In this document: piece after piece, positions 53,175 to 62,992 of the stretch
Numbering within the stretch: the first letter of the stretch is position 1
Layout: every line of letters begins with the position of its first letter
Origin: Flavihumibacter cheonanensis
GTDB taxonomy: Bacteria; Bacteroidota; Bacteroidia; Chitinophagales; Chitinophagaceae
Reading direction: 5' to 3'
Length of the DNA: 64,000 nt
NCBI RefSeq assembly: GCF_022352215.1
Contig: NZ_JAKRWF010000002.1
Coordinates: 372,001 to 436,000, forward strand
Notes under the pieces: generated by a model
Databases searched by the model: none
Seen by the model: only the letters and a program-made list of their open reading frames with translations
What the model was told of the DNA's origin: nothing
Translations under genes and position numbers: made by a program

Positions 53175-56081
53175 TTATCGGCCACAGATTTTTTGATAAG
53201 GACAATATTCGCATTTTTCCCGACGCTCTGTTTGATCAAATGGCTGATCCCTGGTAAAAATTTCACTTAATACCGAATGGAGGGAATCCATGAGTTCAGG
53301 ACCTATCTCTTTAATCCGATAATCATCCAGTTTTGTTTTGGAAGCATTCTCTGAAAGCCGCCAGTCGAACTCAGGTCCTTCGCTACGCATCTGGCGAACA
53401 TTATAGAGGCCAGCCTGTACGCGGGCGGCACCAATATGTGACTGCATCCAGGCAGGGGCAGTTCCTGATTTTGGCTGTTGTTCCAGCTGCTTTCCCAGTA
53501 ATTCCGCATACAACAGGGTTTGCAAAGCTGCCTTGTTTCGGTCTGTCCGGTCCCGGGTAAACAAATCTTGCACAGAGCGAAATTCTTTTTTATCACTTCC
53601 GGTTTTATAATCAATGATCCGGTATATACCATCCTTTTTGTCAAGCCGGTCAATAAATCCACCCAATCGAATGGTAATGAGTCTGCCTTCCACTTCGAGT
53701 TGAACCGGATGAGCAATTTTCCATTCCTGGTCCACCATCTCAAAAGGAGCCCAGCGTTTATCCTGTTTTAATACCTCTTCAATATAAATCTTCACCACTT
53801 CTTCAACGATGCGAAGGGTACCAGTATAATCTATCACATGCGTGCGGTCCTTTGCCAGTTCCAGTCCCAATGCTTCCTTGAGATACCTGTCAATCTGGCC
53901 ATTGAGCCATTCAAAATCTCCGGGCTCCACCCATTTATTTCCTTTTTTTTCTTCCAGTCCTTTGTAAAGAAACTCCATGGCGCGATGCAGAAAATTACCA
54001 AGTACACGTGGCGAAATTTCCTCTTCTCTTTCCTCTGGTTCGCGAATGCCCTGCAGGTTTTGAAAGTAAAAGCGCAGGCGGCAATCGATGTAGGTGTTCA
54101 GTGCAGACGGACTTAAAATCACTTCTTCTCCCGTATACTTATTCAAGGTGCGCATGACCGCATCATCTTTTTCAATTACGATGGGATCTTTTGCTTTGGG
54201 GTTTATATCCATCCTGACCGATTTCCGAATGATCGGGATACCGGTTTCATATTCAATCTGTGTCAGAAAACGGCTCTGCTCCGCCATGCCTCTTTCATCC
54301 ACCGCTGTATTGTACAGGCAGGAAACCGATTGACTTCTTTGAAGGAGGCGATAAAATACATAGGCAAAAATCGCATCCTGGTTTTCAAGCACACTTAATC
54401 CATAGGCTCTTCGAATGCTATCAGGAATCAGGGTAGGAGCAACTGCTTTCTTTGGAAGGATGCCTTCATTTACATTCAGCAGGATGATGTGTTTGAAATC
54501 GAGCGCGCGACTCTCCAATAGACCCATTATCTGTAAACCGCGGAGTGGTTCACCTTCCAGCGGTACGGATTGGGAGCGCATTACCTGTAGTATCAGCTCA
54601 GAAATAAAGGAAAGGCTTAGCTCTTCTTTTCTTTCGGTGAGTAAATCTTCCAGCCGGTTTAATTGTGCATGTGCTGCATGAATCAATTGTGATTGCAGGT
54701 CGGTGGCTTCACCCTCCACAACACTTGCCAGGTGATCTTCCAGTATATTCCGGATCAGGGAAATAATTTCTATCGGGTGCTGTATGAGCGTCAGGCATTT
54801 TTTTAAGCGGGGTTCTTCTAGTTTTTCCCAGGTTGTTGAAGGAATGCTGACAAGGGCTTTTTGTAAAACAGTTTGAGCAATTTCAGCGGCTTCCGGAAGC
54901 TGGTACAGATAGGGGTGTTGTACCAACTGCAAAAGCGGTTGATAATAAACTGAACGCCCTTTGTTTTGCCAGAGTGATTCCTGTATCCGGATGATGGTTT
55001 GCATCAGAGAATACAGGGGCGATTGCACCAGGCCATAACCCATGGTTATATTTACTTTGTCTGTCCAGTCGGGAAGCGCGTGTAAAACCGGTAATAGCTG
55101 GTTTTCATCTGCCAGTAAAATCGCGGTTTGTTCGGGCTCTTCCTTTATACCGGGAATATGCTCCAGCAATGCAGGAAGCATTCTAACCTGCGCGGCATTT
55201 CCTTCTGCGGCTATCAATTGAATGGAACGATCAGTTCTTCGTATGTTGTTACCTGTTGGTAACTGGTTGTTGAAAAGGGATAGATTCCTTCTTAAGAACC
55301 GACCGGCTTCCTGGAGTTCATCCTCTATATAATGTGTATCGGTATCAAAGTAAAACAAGGCGAGGCCCTGCTCTTCCCATTTTTTTAATACCTGCAACTC
55401 GGATCGGTTCAATGCATTATAGCCAACAAATACGAGGTGCTTCCATCTGGTTGGAAAATCTTTTCGGTCGTATGCTTCAGTAACAAGGCTCCGGTAGATC
55501 ATACCGGTTGTGATCAATCCTCTTTGCTCCAGTTCGTTTCGGAATAATTCAAATATAGCGGGCAGGTGTTTCCACAATTGGAGAAAACGTTCCTTTTGTT
55601 TACTCAGGCGTTCAACTGAAAAGTTTTTCCAGAAACGTTGCAGATAATCCAGCTGCTCTTCTGATAAGTAATCGAGTCCCTGGTCAATGGCTGCCAGCTC
55701 TGCCAGGTTGCTGTAGATATCTTTTATGGATACCGCATTTGATTCGAGTTCGGTAAAATCATTCAGTAAGATTTCACCCAATGGATAAAAGCGTTCATAG
55801 CTAACCGGTAGTAACTGCTGATCAGACCAAACCTTGGAATATGCTTCATACAATAAAAAGGAACAAAGCAGCCGGTCTGCCGGTAAGCGGTTGGTAGATT
55901 CCTGGATAAATTCATGAATGGTGAATAAATCCGGGCTCCAGATAGGGCGGTCTACCAATTGGCCGAGCTCTTTTCTGAAATAAATAGCCGGACGTTTATT
56001 CGGAAAGATGATTGCACAATCTGCAATATTATTTCCAAATTTTTCATATAAATGGGTTGCAACTGTTTTTAGAAAACTCAT
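53175..56081 (-). CDS. addB: AddB-like PD-(D/E)xK nuclease/helicase subunit
   Basis: A 968-residue subunit of a RecBCD/AddAB-type double-strand break repair nuclease. The N-terminal UvrD-like part is degenerate (no clear Walker A), as in AddB. The C-terminal nuclease shows GGFIDRLDKKDGIYRIIDYKTGSD. Four Cys for a 4Fe-4S cluster are present: IDCRLRFYFQ and CEYCPYQKIC at the end. Downstream partner of addA, 16 bases apart on the same strand. Confidence 0.88.
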   Translation of the reverse strand: MSFLKTVATHLYEKFGNNIADCAIIFPNKRPAIYFRKELGQLVDRPIWSPDLFTIHEFIQESTNRLPADRLLCSFLLYEAYSKVWSDQQLLPVSYERFYPLGEILLNDFTELESNAVSIKDIYSNLAELAAIDQGLDYLSEEQLDYLQRFWKNFSVERLSKQKERFLQLWKHLPAIFELFRNELEQRGLITTGMIYRSLVTEAYDRKDFPTRWKHLVFVGYNALNRSELQVLKKWEEQGLALFYFDTDTHYIEDELQEAGRFLRRNLSLFNNQLPTGNNIRRTDRSIQLIAAEGNAAQVRMLPALLEHIPGIKEEPEQTAILLADENQLLPVLHALPDWTDKVNITMGYGLVQSPLYSLMQTIIRIQESLWQNKGRSVYYQPLLQLVQHPYLYQLPEAAEIAQTVLQKALVSIPSTTWEKLEEPRLKKCLTLIQHPIEIISLIRNILEDHLASVVEGEATDLQSQLIHAAHAQLNRLEDLLTERKEELSLSFISELILQVMRSQSVPLEGEPLRGLQIMGLLESRALDFKHIILLNVNEGILPKKAVAPTLIPDSIRRAYGLSVLENQDAIFAYVFYRLLQRSQSVSCLYNTAVDERGMAEQSRFLTQIEYETGIPIIRKSVRMDINPKAKDPIVIEKDDAVMRTLNKYTGEEVILSPSALNTYIDCRLRFYFQNLQGIREPEEREEEISPRVLGNFLHRAMEFLYKGLEEKKGNKWVEPGDFEWLNGQIDRYLKEALGLELAKDRTHVIDYTGTLRIVEEVVKIYIEEVLKQDKRWAPFEMVDQEWKIAHPVQLEVEGRLITIRLGGFIDRLDKKDGIYRIIDYKTGSDKKEFRSVQDLFTRDRTDRNKAALQTLLYAELLGKQLEQQPKSGTAPAWMQSHIGAARVQAGLYNVRQMRSEGPEFDWRLSENASKTKLDDYRIKEIGPELMDSLHSVLSEIFTRDQPFDQTERREKCEYCPYQKICGR

Positions 56082-56097
56082 ACTGATTCATTAACCA

Positions 56098-59000
56098 TTA
56101 ACCGAATAATTTTCCCTGTTGATGGGGCAGGGCATGAAGTGGTACCAGGGAATTGTTATAACCATAATAAACAAAAGCCTGTACAGCAGGAAAGCCCATC
56201 TGTTCCAGCAACTCCCGGTATTCTTTTAACTGCCTGGCATGTGAGGGACTGGATTCCTGTGTGAATTTAAAATCGAGCAGAATCGTTTCCTGTTCTCCTG
56301 ACAGGATTTTATCGGGTCTTCTCACAGCACCTCCGGGCAAGAGGATGGATTTTTCATTCAGTACTGTATACGTTCCGCTTAACCATTTTCCCAGTTGATC
56401 CTGTTCAAATACTTCCATTACATAGGCTTTCACCTGTTCGAGTTGTGCTGAATTGATACTGCCTTCCATCTGCATTCGCTGCAGGCAGGGAGCCAATTCT
56501 TTTGCTGCTGAAATTCTGGACAATACCAGGTGCGCCAGTTGTCCGATTTTCTGTTGCTCTGTAGGATGCAATTTCAACAGCTGTTCTTCCCTGGCAGGTT
56601 CTCTCAATACGCTAAGCTGCCTGAGGGAGCCTGGGGTCTTTGGAAGCACCAGGTCCTTTTCCATTGCTGGCGCTGTATCATCCCGTACAAGATCACCTTC
56701 AATAATAAATGGGTTTGTGTGATTGATTCCTTCGTAGATCAGGTCAGCAATAGTATTCATTGTTTTATCTGCCTTCGAAGAGGGCTGTGGAGCCAGCATA
56801 TAAATACCCAGTCTTGCGCGAGTCAGTGCTACATAGAGCAGGTTGAGTGCATCCATCCTGCTCATCAGCATTTCTTCAAAATACTCATAGGCAAAAGCTG
56901 TTTCCGCTAAGGAGGATTGAATGTCTACAGGCAATACATCCAGTTCTGATGCATCGTCTTTCCAATCGCACCATAATAAACCCTTATCCGATTTCAATTT
57001 CCAATCGGTATAAGGCAACAACACTACATCAAAAGCAAGTCCCTTTGATTTATGAATGGTCAGTATCTGTATGGCGTTGGAAGCGGATGAAAGCGGTAAG
57101 GCTCTTTTTTCTCCATCTTCTTTCCACCAGAGTATGAAATCACGTATCGAGGGTTTGCCTTTGGTACTGAAGTTATTTACCAGATCGCGGAAGGAAAGGA
57201 TATAGGGCTGTTCATTTTCCCATGCATCCAGTTCAAAAATCGCGATCAGGAGTTCTGTTGCTTCGTATAATGATGATTGTGAAATCCGGTTTTTTTCCTC
57301 AATAAATGCTGCAGGCAATAAGGAGAGCTGGTGATTGATATCTCTTCGATACAATGATTTTTCATTTATAGATATTTGCTGGCGTAGTGCATTAGCCTGC
57401 ACCAGCTCCACTCTTGCGATATCATCTTTTTCATTCAGGAGATAGCGGAATGCAGCCAGTAACAATTGTATAGCAGGGGAGGCGCTGATCAGCAGCGCGT
57501 CAGATGACACCAGTTTATAATCGTGGACATTGCCTGATTTTTGTTTGTGTTCCAGTAGTACGTTGATGATTCTGCGTGCATCCGCATTGTTGCGGGTAAG
57601 AATGGCCAGTTGCTCCGGCTTCAGCTTTTTCTCTAGCAGCAGTTCATCAATCAATTCACAGAGTCGGTTTTCCGCTGCAGGTTTCCAGGAGGTAGGTGCC
57701 TGTGAATTTTCTTTTTCAAAAAATTGTATTTCCACTTTGCCACCAGATTGGCAGTTTGCCGGCTTTTCCTGCAGCACATCTTTATATGCTTCTTCGATGA
57801 TCGTGAAATAGGAATTGCCGTGCAGGCGTTCCTGGATGGAGGAATCCTGAACCTGGCTCATTTCATTTGAGAAGTCTTGCTGAAGTAAAGCAGGAATGCG
57901 GCTGAATAAAGCATTATTAAAATTAATAATAGAAGCACGACTCCTATAGTTTTCCTGCAGACTGGCTTCCTGCACCAGCTGATAACCGATATCCTGTTTC
58001 ACCTGTGATTGAAGCAATCGCCAGTCGCCATTTCTCCAACGATAAATGGATTGTTTCACATCACCTACCACCAGGTTATAGGCACCAACAGCAACGGACT
58101 GTTCCAATAAGGGTTTGAAATTATCCCATTGAAAGCGGCTGGTATCCTGGAATTCATCAAGCAGAAAATGCTGATAGCGGTTTCCGATTTTTTCATATAT
58201 AAAAGGAACCTCATTATCTTTTACCAGTTCTCTTAATAGTTGCTGGGTATCGGATATCAGGAGCACATTATTATCGCGGCGGTAATCACCCAGCTGATCC
58301 GCGAGTATGCGCAATAAGCTGAGGTTATTCAGTTTGCGAAGAATGGCTTTGGCTGTCTGATAGGAGAAGGCTTGCCCTTCGTAATAATCAAGCGCCTGAG
58401 CCAGGCAGGTGTTAAGGGCAGGGTAGATGTTGGCAACTGCTTCTTTTATTTCCGGAGCTGCTTTTGCCGTGGTCCATTTGTCGAGGTTGTCACGAGCATC
58501 CTGCACAGTAACGGTGGCTTTGTACTCTTTCTTTTGAATTTTAGTGAAGTAGGTAATGAAACCCTTATTACCTCTGGAAAAGAAAGAAGTATCGATCCCT
58601 GCATTTTGTATGATGTCGTTTCCCTGCTGGCCGAAAATCCGCATGGATTCCTCTACTTTTTTCACAACATCCTGCATGGATTTTCTAAGCGTATCGAAAG
58701 CAGCAGTCGGGTTATCCAGGTTACGCATATTCTCTTCAAAGCGATAAAAACGTTCCTGGAAAATTTCACTGGCTAGGGATAACAGTTCAGATCTGAAATC
58801 CCAGTTTTGTCCGGCATCAATTCTATCAATGGCGATGGATCGTATCCAGTCTAATAATTCCTGGCTGGATTCCAACATTTCAAAAAGGCGATCTGCCAAT
58901 TCTTCTTTTACTATATCCTGGTTTAATTGTAATTCAAAACCTGCATCCAGGCCAATTTCAAAAGCAAAGGAGCGGATAACCTGTTGAACAAAACTATCAA

Positions 59001-59334
59001 TAGTAGAAACAGAGAATTTCGCATAGTCGTGCAGGATGGTTCTGTAAATACGATCGGCGGCAACCTGTAAAGCAGTAGTATCCTGTAATTCCGGAAATCT
59101 TTCCTGGATAATGCGGCTATAGGGAGTTGAAGTTCCGGTGGCGATTTTTTTTAACTCTCCCAATATCCTTTCCTTCATTTCTTCCGTAGCCTTATTCGTA
59201 AATGTAACAGCCAGGATCTCCCGGTATTTATACGGATTCTCAAATAAGAGGCATAGGTATTCAGAGGCGAGTAAAAATGTTTTTCCGGATCCTGCGGAAG
59301 CTCTGTAAATATGGAGAGGGGCGCTGTTTAACAT
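56098..59334 (-). CDS. addA: AddA-like UvrD helicase/exonuclease
   Basis: A 1078-residue superfamily 1 helicase with C-terminal nuclease. Walker A at residues 12-19 (RASAGSGKTF), LAVTFTNKATEEMKERI, DEFQDTS (Walker B), GDVKQSIYRWRNGD, LTIHKSKGLAFDVVLLPY and LYVALTRARLGIYML. Nuclease motif LLDFKFTQES near the C-terminus. With AddB forms the end-resection enzyme of homologous recombination. Divergent from dgt. Confidence 0.9.
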   Translation of the reverse strand: MLNSAPLHIYRASAGSGKTFLLASEYLCLLFENPYKYREILAVTFTNKATEEMKERILGELKKIATGTSTPYSRIIQERFPELQDTTALQVAADRIYRTILHDYAKFSVSTIDSFVQQVIRSFAFEIGLDAGFELQLNQDIVKEELADRLFEMLESSQELLDWIRSIAIDRIDAGQNWDFRSELLSLASEIFQERFYRFEENMRNLDNPTAAFDTLRKSMQDVVKKVEESMRIFGQQGNDIIQNAGIDTSFFSRGNKGFITYFTKIQKKEYKATVTVQDARDNLDKWTTAKAAPEIKEAVANIYPALNTCLAQALDYYEGQAFSYQTAKAILRKLNNLSLLRILADQLGDYRRDNNVLLISDTQQLLRELVKDNEVPFIYEKIGNRYQHFLLDEFQDTSRFQWDNFKPLLEQSVAVGAYNLVVGDVKQSIYRWRNGDWRLLQSQVKQDIGYQLVQEASLQENYRSRASIINFNNALFSRIPALLQQDFSNEMSQVQDSSIQERLHGNSYFTIIEEAYKDVLQEKPANCQSGGKVEIQFFEKENSQAPTSWKPAAENRLCELIDELLLEKKLKPEQLAILTRNNADARRIINVLLEHKQKSGNVHDYKLVSSDALLISASPAIQLLLAAFRYLLNEKDDIARVELVQANALRQQISINEKSLYRRDINHQLSLLPAAFIEEKNRISQSSLYEATELLIAIFELDAWENEQPYILSFRDLVNNFSTKGKPSIRDFILWWKEDGEKRALPLSSASNAIQILTIHKSKGLAFDVVLLPYTDWKLKSDKGLLWCDWKDDASELDVLPVDIQSSLAETAFAYEYFEEMLMSRMDALNLLYVALTRARLGIYMLAPQPSSKADKTMNTIADLIYEGINHTNPFIIEGDLVRDDTAPAMEKDLVLPKTPGSLRQLSVLREPAREEQLLKLHPTEQQKIGQLAHLVLSRISAAKELAPCLQRMQMEGSINSAQLEQVKAYVMEVFEQDQLGKWLSGTYTVLNEKSILLPGGAVRRPDKILSGEQETILLDFKFTQESSPSHARQLKEYRELLEQMGFPAVQAFVYYGYNNSLVPLHALPHQQGKLFG

Positions 59335-59384
59335 GAAGCGTAGTTAAGCTGCCCAAACTTATCGATAATTGCTAAAAGGGAACC

Positions 59385-59392
59385 TACATTTG
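59385..59392 (+). promoter_or_regulatory. -7 box of dgt
   Basis: TACATTTG matches TAnnTTTG; the ATG follows 4 bases later, again pointing to a leaderless or near-leaderless mRNA. Confidence 0.6.
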
Positions 59393-59396
59393 CAGC

Positions 59397-60764
59397 ATGA
59401 TGAATTGGAATACCTGTTTTACAAATGCAAGATTTGGTCAGGAGTATCGGTCGGCCCAGGCCAGAACTGCCTATGAGCGTGATTTCGACCGCCTGATTTT
59501 TTCTGCTGCTTTCCGTCGGTTGCAGGATAAAACACAGGTATTTCCATTACCCGGACCCGTACTCGTACACAATCGTCTGACCCATTCCCTCGAAGTAGCG
59601 AGTGTGGGGCGATCACTTGGTAAGTTAGTGGGACTGGAACTGGCTGAACTGGCTGATCCAGCTGCGCGCGAATTTTACCAGGCTGATTTGTCAAGCGTGA
59701 TAGCTGCTGCCTGCCTGGCTCATGATATCGGGAACCCAGCATTCGGGCATTCCGGAGAGTCTGCCATCTCTGCTTATTTTACCGATGCAGCAGCAGAAAC
59801 ATTAAATGGTATTTCACTTCTTGAACATTTCAAGGAGGCGGAATGGCAGGATCTGACTCATTTTGAAGGTAATGCCAATTCCTTCCGGATCCTCACCCAT
59901 CATTATGCGAATCGCCAGCAGGGAGGATATCAGTTAACCTATAGTACATTGGCGGCAATTGCCAAATATCCCTGTGCTTCCCTGGCAGCAGATGGCTCAG
60001 CAGTACACCGGAAGAAATATGGATTTTTTCAATCGGAGCAGGAGAGTTTCAGAAAAGTGGCGGAAACCCTTGGAATGGTGGCAGAACAGGAAGACCCACT
60101 TGTCTTCAGAAGACATCCCTTTGTGTACCTGGTGGAAGCCGCCGATGATATCTGTTATCGGGTAATTGATTGGGAAGATGCACATCGGTTAGGCATACTC
60201 GATAGCAAAACTGCTGTGGAAGCATTGGTGAACCTGCTGGAAACAGGAAGAAAGGAACGCATGGATCGCATTCATGTGACGCTGGATAAATTAAAAGGCG
60301 ATTCCCGTGAACAGTTGGCCTTTCTCAGGGCTATGTCGATCAACCTGCTGGTGGAAACAGCGGTTCAGAATTTCATGAAAAATGAATCCGTATTACTAAC
60401 AGGTAAGTATAACCGATCTTTACTGGATGAAGTAGAACCTGCCATGGGAGCTGCTTTGAAAGAAATCAACAATATAACGGTAAAGCGCATTTACAATCAT
60501 GAAACGGTGGTAAAAATTGAACTGGCAGGATATGAAGTGATGCATTCGCTACTAAGTCATTTTATTCCGGCGGTATTGAACCAGCGACCCAGTCACAGGG
60601 AAAAGAAAGTATTGCAGTTATTACCGGATCAATACCGGGAAGAAGGAGCGGGTGCTTATGGAAAGGCATTAAATGTGGTAGATTTTATTGCAGGCATGAC
60701 CGATTCCTATGCGATGGAATTGTACAAAAACCTGCGCGGTATCAGTTTACCCCGCCACACCTGA
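59397..60764 (+). CDS. dgt: Deoxyguanosinetriphosphate triphosphohydrolase
   Basis: A 455-residue HD-domain dNTPase, hydrolysing dGTP to deoxyguanosine and triphosphate. Metal residues are in HNRLTHSLEVASVGRSLG and ACLAHDIGNPAFGHSGE, with a later Asp in YLVEAADDICYRVID. Divergent from addA, with 62 bases between. Besides nucleotide pool control, some family members limit phages; nothing here indicates that role. Confidence 0.92.
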   Translation: MMNWNTCFTNARFGQEYRSAQARTAYERDFDRLIFSAAFRRLQDKTQVFPLPGPVLVHNRLTHSLEVASVGRSLGKLVGLELAELADPAAREFYQADLSSVIAAACLAHDIGNPAFGHSGESAISAYFTDAAAETLNGISLLEHFKEAEWQDLTHFEGNANSFRILTHHYANRQQGGYQLTYSTLAAIAKYPCASLAADGSAVHRKKYGFFQSEQESFRKVAETLGMVAEQEDPLVFRRHPFVYLVEAADDICYRVIDWEDAHRLGILDSKTAVEALVNLLETGRKERMDRIHVTLDKLKGDSREQLAFLRAMSINLLVETAVQNFMKNESVLLTGKYNRSLLDEVEPAMGAALKEINNITVKRIYNHETVVKIELAGYEVMHSLLSHFIPAVLNQRPSHREKKVLQLLPDQYREEGAGAYGKALNVVDFIAGMTDSYAMELYKNLRGISLPRHT

Positions 60765-60767
60765 TTC

Positions 60768-60797
60768 GTCTTCTCACATCTCACGTCTGACATCTCA
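60768..60797. repeat. TGAGATGT/GAGACGT degenerate tandem repeat, copy 3 (inverted)
   Basis: On the minus strand the unit begins on the TGA stop of the serine hydrolase gene: TGAGATGTCAGACG followed by TGAGATGTGAGAAGACG. It also lies 4 bases past the dgt stop. Confidence 0.8.
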
Positions 60798-61664
60798 CTT
60801 TCCATATTGCTCCCAAAGCAGTGCAGCCACTTTCCTGGCCAGCACCCAACCTTCGTTTTCGGGTTCCCAGCTCTGATCCTGCTGATTTTTGGTAATAATG
60901 GAGAAGATATAAGGACCTTTTGGCGCCATCACCAGCAAGGTTTCACTTCTGGAGGCATTGACCGCACCATTTTTGGAAGCAATAAAAACTGTGGGCGGGT
61001 GAACGGAAATCGCTTCTTCATCCCAGAAATTTCTTCCCATGATGCGAAGCATCTGATCGGAAGCGGCTTTATCAATCACTTGTCCGCGATAAATCAGTTC
61101 CATCAGGGTACCCATTTCGCGGGGAGTGGTTTGTCCCCATCCATAGACCTGCTGATTTTCTTTTCTACCGGGAGTTCTGGAATTCACCCGGGTATGTTCT
61201 AACCCAAGTTGCGCCATCAGCTCATTAATCCGGGTTCCGGTACCAGCCAGCGATTGCAGCCATAAACTGGCAGTATTATCGCTGGTGGTCATCATCAGCA
61301 TCATGACTTTCGCCAGTTGAATGGTTTCACCATCCTTGAAAGAGCCCAGGATATCTTCTCCTTCATAGAGAAGAGAATCTTTGTAGATCAGGGGTTGGTG
61401 GTAGGAGAGCTCCTTTTTATTGAGCTTGTCCATAATGCCAATCAATATGGGAATCTTGACCATGCTGGCGGTTGGGAAAATGCTATCTGCCTGAATGGCC
61501 ACCGTTTTGCCTGTTTTAAGGTGTTTTACATAAATACCAACATCTCCTTTGAAATCCGCCGTAAGTTGGCGGAGTTTTTCCTCCAGTTTCCAGTCTGTTT
61601 TCTGTGCTGCGGAACTGATTGAAATACAAATAATTAGGAACGCGAAACTAAATCTGTTAAACAT
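60795..61664 (-). CDS. Class A beta-lactamase-like serine hydrolase
   Basis: A 289-residue exported protein (signal peptide of about 20 residues ending SSAAQ). The penicillin-recognising fold shows S-x-x-K in FPTASMVKIP and SDN in TTSDNTASLW. The third motif is KNGAVNAS in place of KTG, and the omega loop (RVNSRTPGRKENQQVYGW) has no clear ExxLN. It is therefore not a convincing active beta-lactamase and may be a peptidase or esterase of the same fold. Confidence 0.8.
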   Translation of the reverse strand: MFNRFSFAFLIICISISSAAQKTDWKLEEKLRQLTADFKGDVGIYVKHLKTGKTVAIQADSIFPTASMVKIPILIGIMDKLNKKELSYHQPLIYKDSLLYEGEDILGSFKDGETIQLAKVMMLMMTTSDNTASLWLQSLAGTGTRINELMAQLGLEHTRVNSRTPGRKENQQVYGWGQTTPREMGTLMELIYRGQVIDKAASDQMLRIMGRNFWDEEAISVHPPTVFIASKNGAVNASRSETLLVMAPKGPYIFSIITKNQQDQSWEPENEGWVLARKVAALLWEQYGK

Positions 61665-61688
61665 AGTAAAGGTTTAAGTATCCTGGCT

Positions 61689-62258
61689 TTAGCGATAATA
61701 ACCATTTTTCTCAATTTCTTCCCGTACGGGTTCTGGAACCAAGTAGTGAATATCATTTCCTGCCTTGATCTGATCTCGGATAAAAGTGGCGGAGATATCC
61801 AGCAGGGGAGCATTTACAGCTGTTATATTCGCTTTAAGGACAGTACTAATAGGGAATCCTGGCCTTGGATAAACATAAAAACTGGTTCGTTGAACCAGGG
61901 TTTCAGCATTTTTCCATTTATGCAGGTTTTGTAAACCATCGCTTCCCATAACGATGCTGAATTCATGCTGGGAAAATTTCTCTTCAAGGTAGATCAGGGT
62001 ATCAATGGTGTAGGAGGGCCTTGGTAAATGAAACTCAATATCTGTAGCCCGCAGCCGGTCAATTCCCTGGATAGCAAGCTTTGCCAGATGCAGGCGGTGA
62101 TATTCATTTAAAAGACCATTGGAAGGTTTGAAAGGGTTCTGAGGTGATACTACCAGCCAGACCTGTTGAAGATCAGTCTGATAGGCCATCTGATGGGCTA
62201 CGATACAGTGGCCTGTATGAATGGGGTTGAAGGAACCGAAATACAAACCGATTTTCAT
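61689..62258 (-). CDS. nadD: Nicotinate-nucleotide adenylyltransferase
   Basis: A 189-residue NadD, transferring AMP to nicotinate mononucleotide in NAD synthesis. GSFNPIHTGH near the N-terminus is the nucleotidyltransferase HxGH signature; GSDGLQNLHKWKN and SATFIRDQIKAGNDIHYLVP are also typical. Follows feoA by 8 bases on the same strand. Confidence 0.93.
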   Translation of the reverse strand: MKIGLYFGSFNPIHTGHCIVAHQMAYQTDLQQVWLVVSPQNPFKPSNGLLNEYHRLHLAKLAIQGIDRLRATDIEFHLPRPSYTIDTLIYLEEKFSQHEFSIVMGSDGLQNLHKWKNAETLVQRTSFYVYPRPGFPISTVLKANITAVNAPLLDISATFIRDQIKAGNDIHYLVPEPVREEIEKNGYYR

Positions 62259-62266
62259 GATCTGTA

Positions 62267-62491
62267 TTAAAGTTCTTCTACAAAAATATTACGCGCCTCA
62301 TCCAGGCGGAGGCTCAGGTTATAACCTGAAACAGTAATTGCTATGGGATCACCCAAAGGTGCAATCTGTTCAATCCTGATTTTTTCACCAGGTACACATC
62401 CCATTTCCATCAACTTGAGAAAAATTTCATTGTTCTCAAAACTCTTGATGACGACCGTACGGCCGATTCCTATTTCTGATAATCGTTTCAT
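62267..62491 (-). CDS. feoA: FeoA-like ferrous iron transport protein A
   Basis: A 74-residue SH3-like FeoA domain (MKRLSEIGIGRTVVI, LKLMEMGCVPGEKIRIEQIAPLGDPIAI, LSLRLDEARNIFVE). ATG 62491 is preferred since it is preceded by GGAG and by a TAGTTTTG promoter box; longer frames start at 62521 or 62557. No feoB gene is adjacent in the window, so it may act with a distant FeoB. Divergent from ybeY. Confidence 0.85.
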   Translation of the reverse strand: MKRLSEIGIGRTVVIKSFENNEIFLKLMEMGCVPGEKIRIEQIAPLGDPIAITVSGYNLSLRLDEARNIFVEEL

Positions 62492-62512
62492 ATTTCCTTC
62501 TCCAAAACTACG

Positions 62513-62520
62513 ATCGGCCA
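62513..62520 (-). promoter_or_regulatory. -7 box of feoA-nadD
   Basis: TAGTTTTG on the minus strand matches TAnnTTTG perfectly, 21 bases before the feoA ATG. Confidence 0.5.
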
Positions 62521-62540
62521 TTAAATTTGTTTTACGAATT

Positions 62541-62990
62541 ATGGAAATGATGCACAAAGCTACCGATAATATCTCCTTTCATTACCAGGCCTCCGGATTT
62601 AAGTTCTCTAATAGAACCCAGCTAAAAACTTTCCTGGCCACCCTTTTCAAGCGGGAGAAAAAAGCACTGGAGGAACTCAATTATATCTTCTGTACCGATG
62701 ATTACCTTTTGGAGATCAACCGGAGCTTTTTACAGCACGATTATTATACGGACATAATCAGCTTTGAATTAGCCGAAAAAAAGCAACCCTCCCAGGGAGA
62801 AATCTATATCAGCATAGATCGGGTAAAGGAAAATGCCCGGGAAATAGGAGAATCTTTTCAGCGGGAGTTACACCGGGTAATCTTTCATGGAGCCTTACAC
62901 CTCTGTGGATACCGCGACAAGTCCGCAAAAGAGACCACCTTAATGAGGGCTAAGGAAAATGAGTACCTGGATCTCTACTTTAATAACTGA
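62541..62990 (+). CDS. ybeY: rRNA maturation endoribonuclease YbeY
   Basis: About 149 residues. YbeY is a zinc-dependent RNase for 16S rRNA 3'-end maturation and ribosome quality control. Seen: YYTDIISFEL and HRVIFHGALHLCGYRDKSAKE; the third metal His of the usual HGxLHLxGYDH is replaced, a form I recall as normal in Bacteroidota. Start may be 62541 or 62550. Divergent from feoA. Confidence 0.9.
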   Translation: MEMMHKATDNISFHYQASGFKFSNRTQLKTFLATLFKREKKALEELNYIFCTDDYLLEINRSFLQHDYYTDIISFELAEKKQPSQGEIYISIDRVKENAREIGESFQRELHRVIFHGALHLCGYRDKSAKETTLMRAKENEYLDLYFNN

Positions 62991-62992
62991 CT

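Noticed and set aside
59397-60764. dgt as an antiphage dNTPase
   Set aside because: Placement between addA and a serine hydrolase and normal composition fit a housekeeping dGTPase; nothing specific points to defence.
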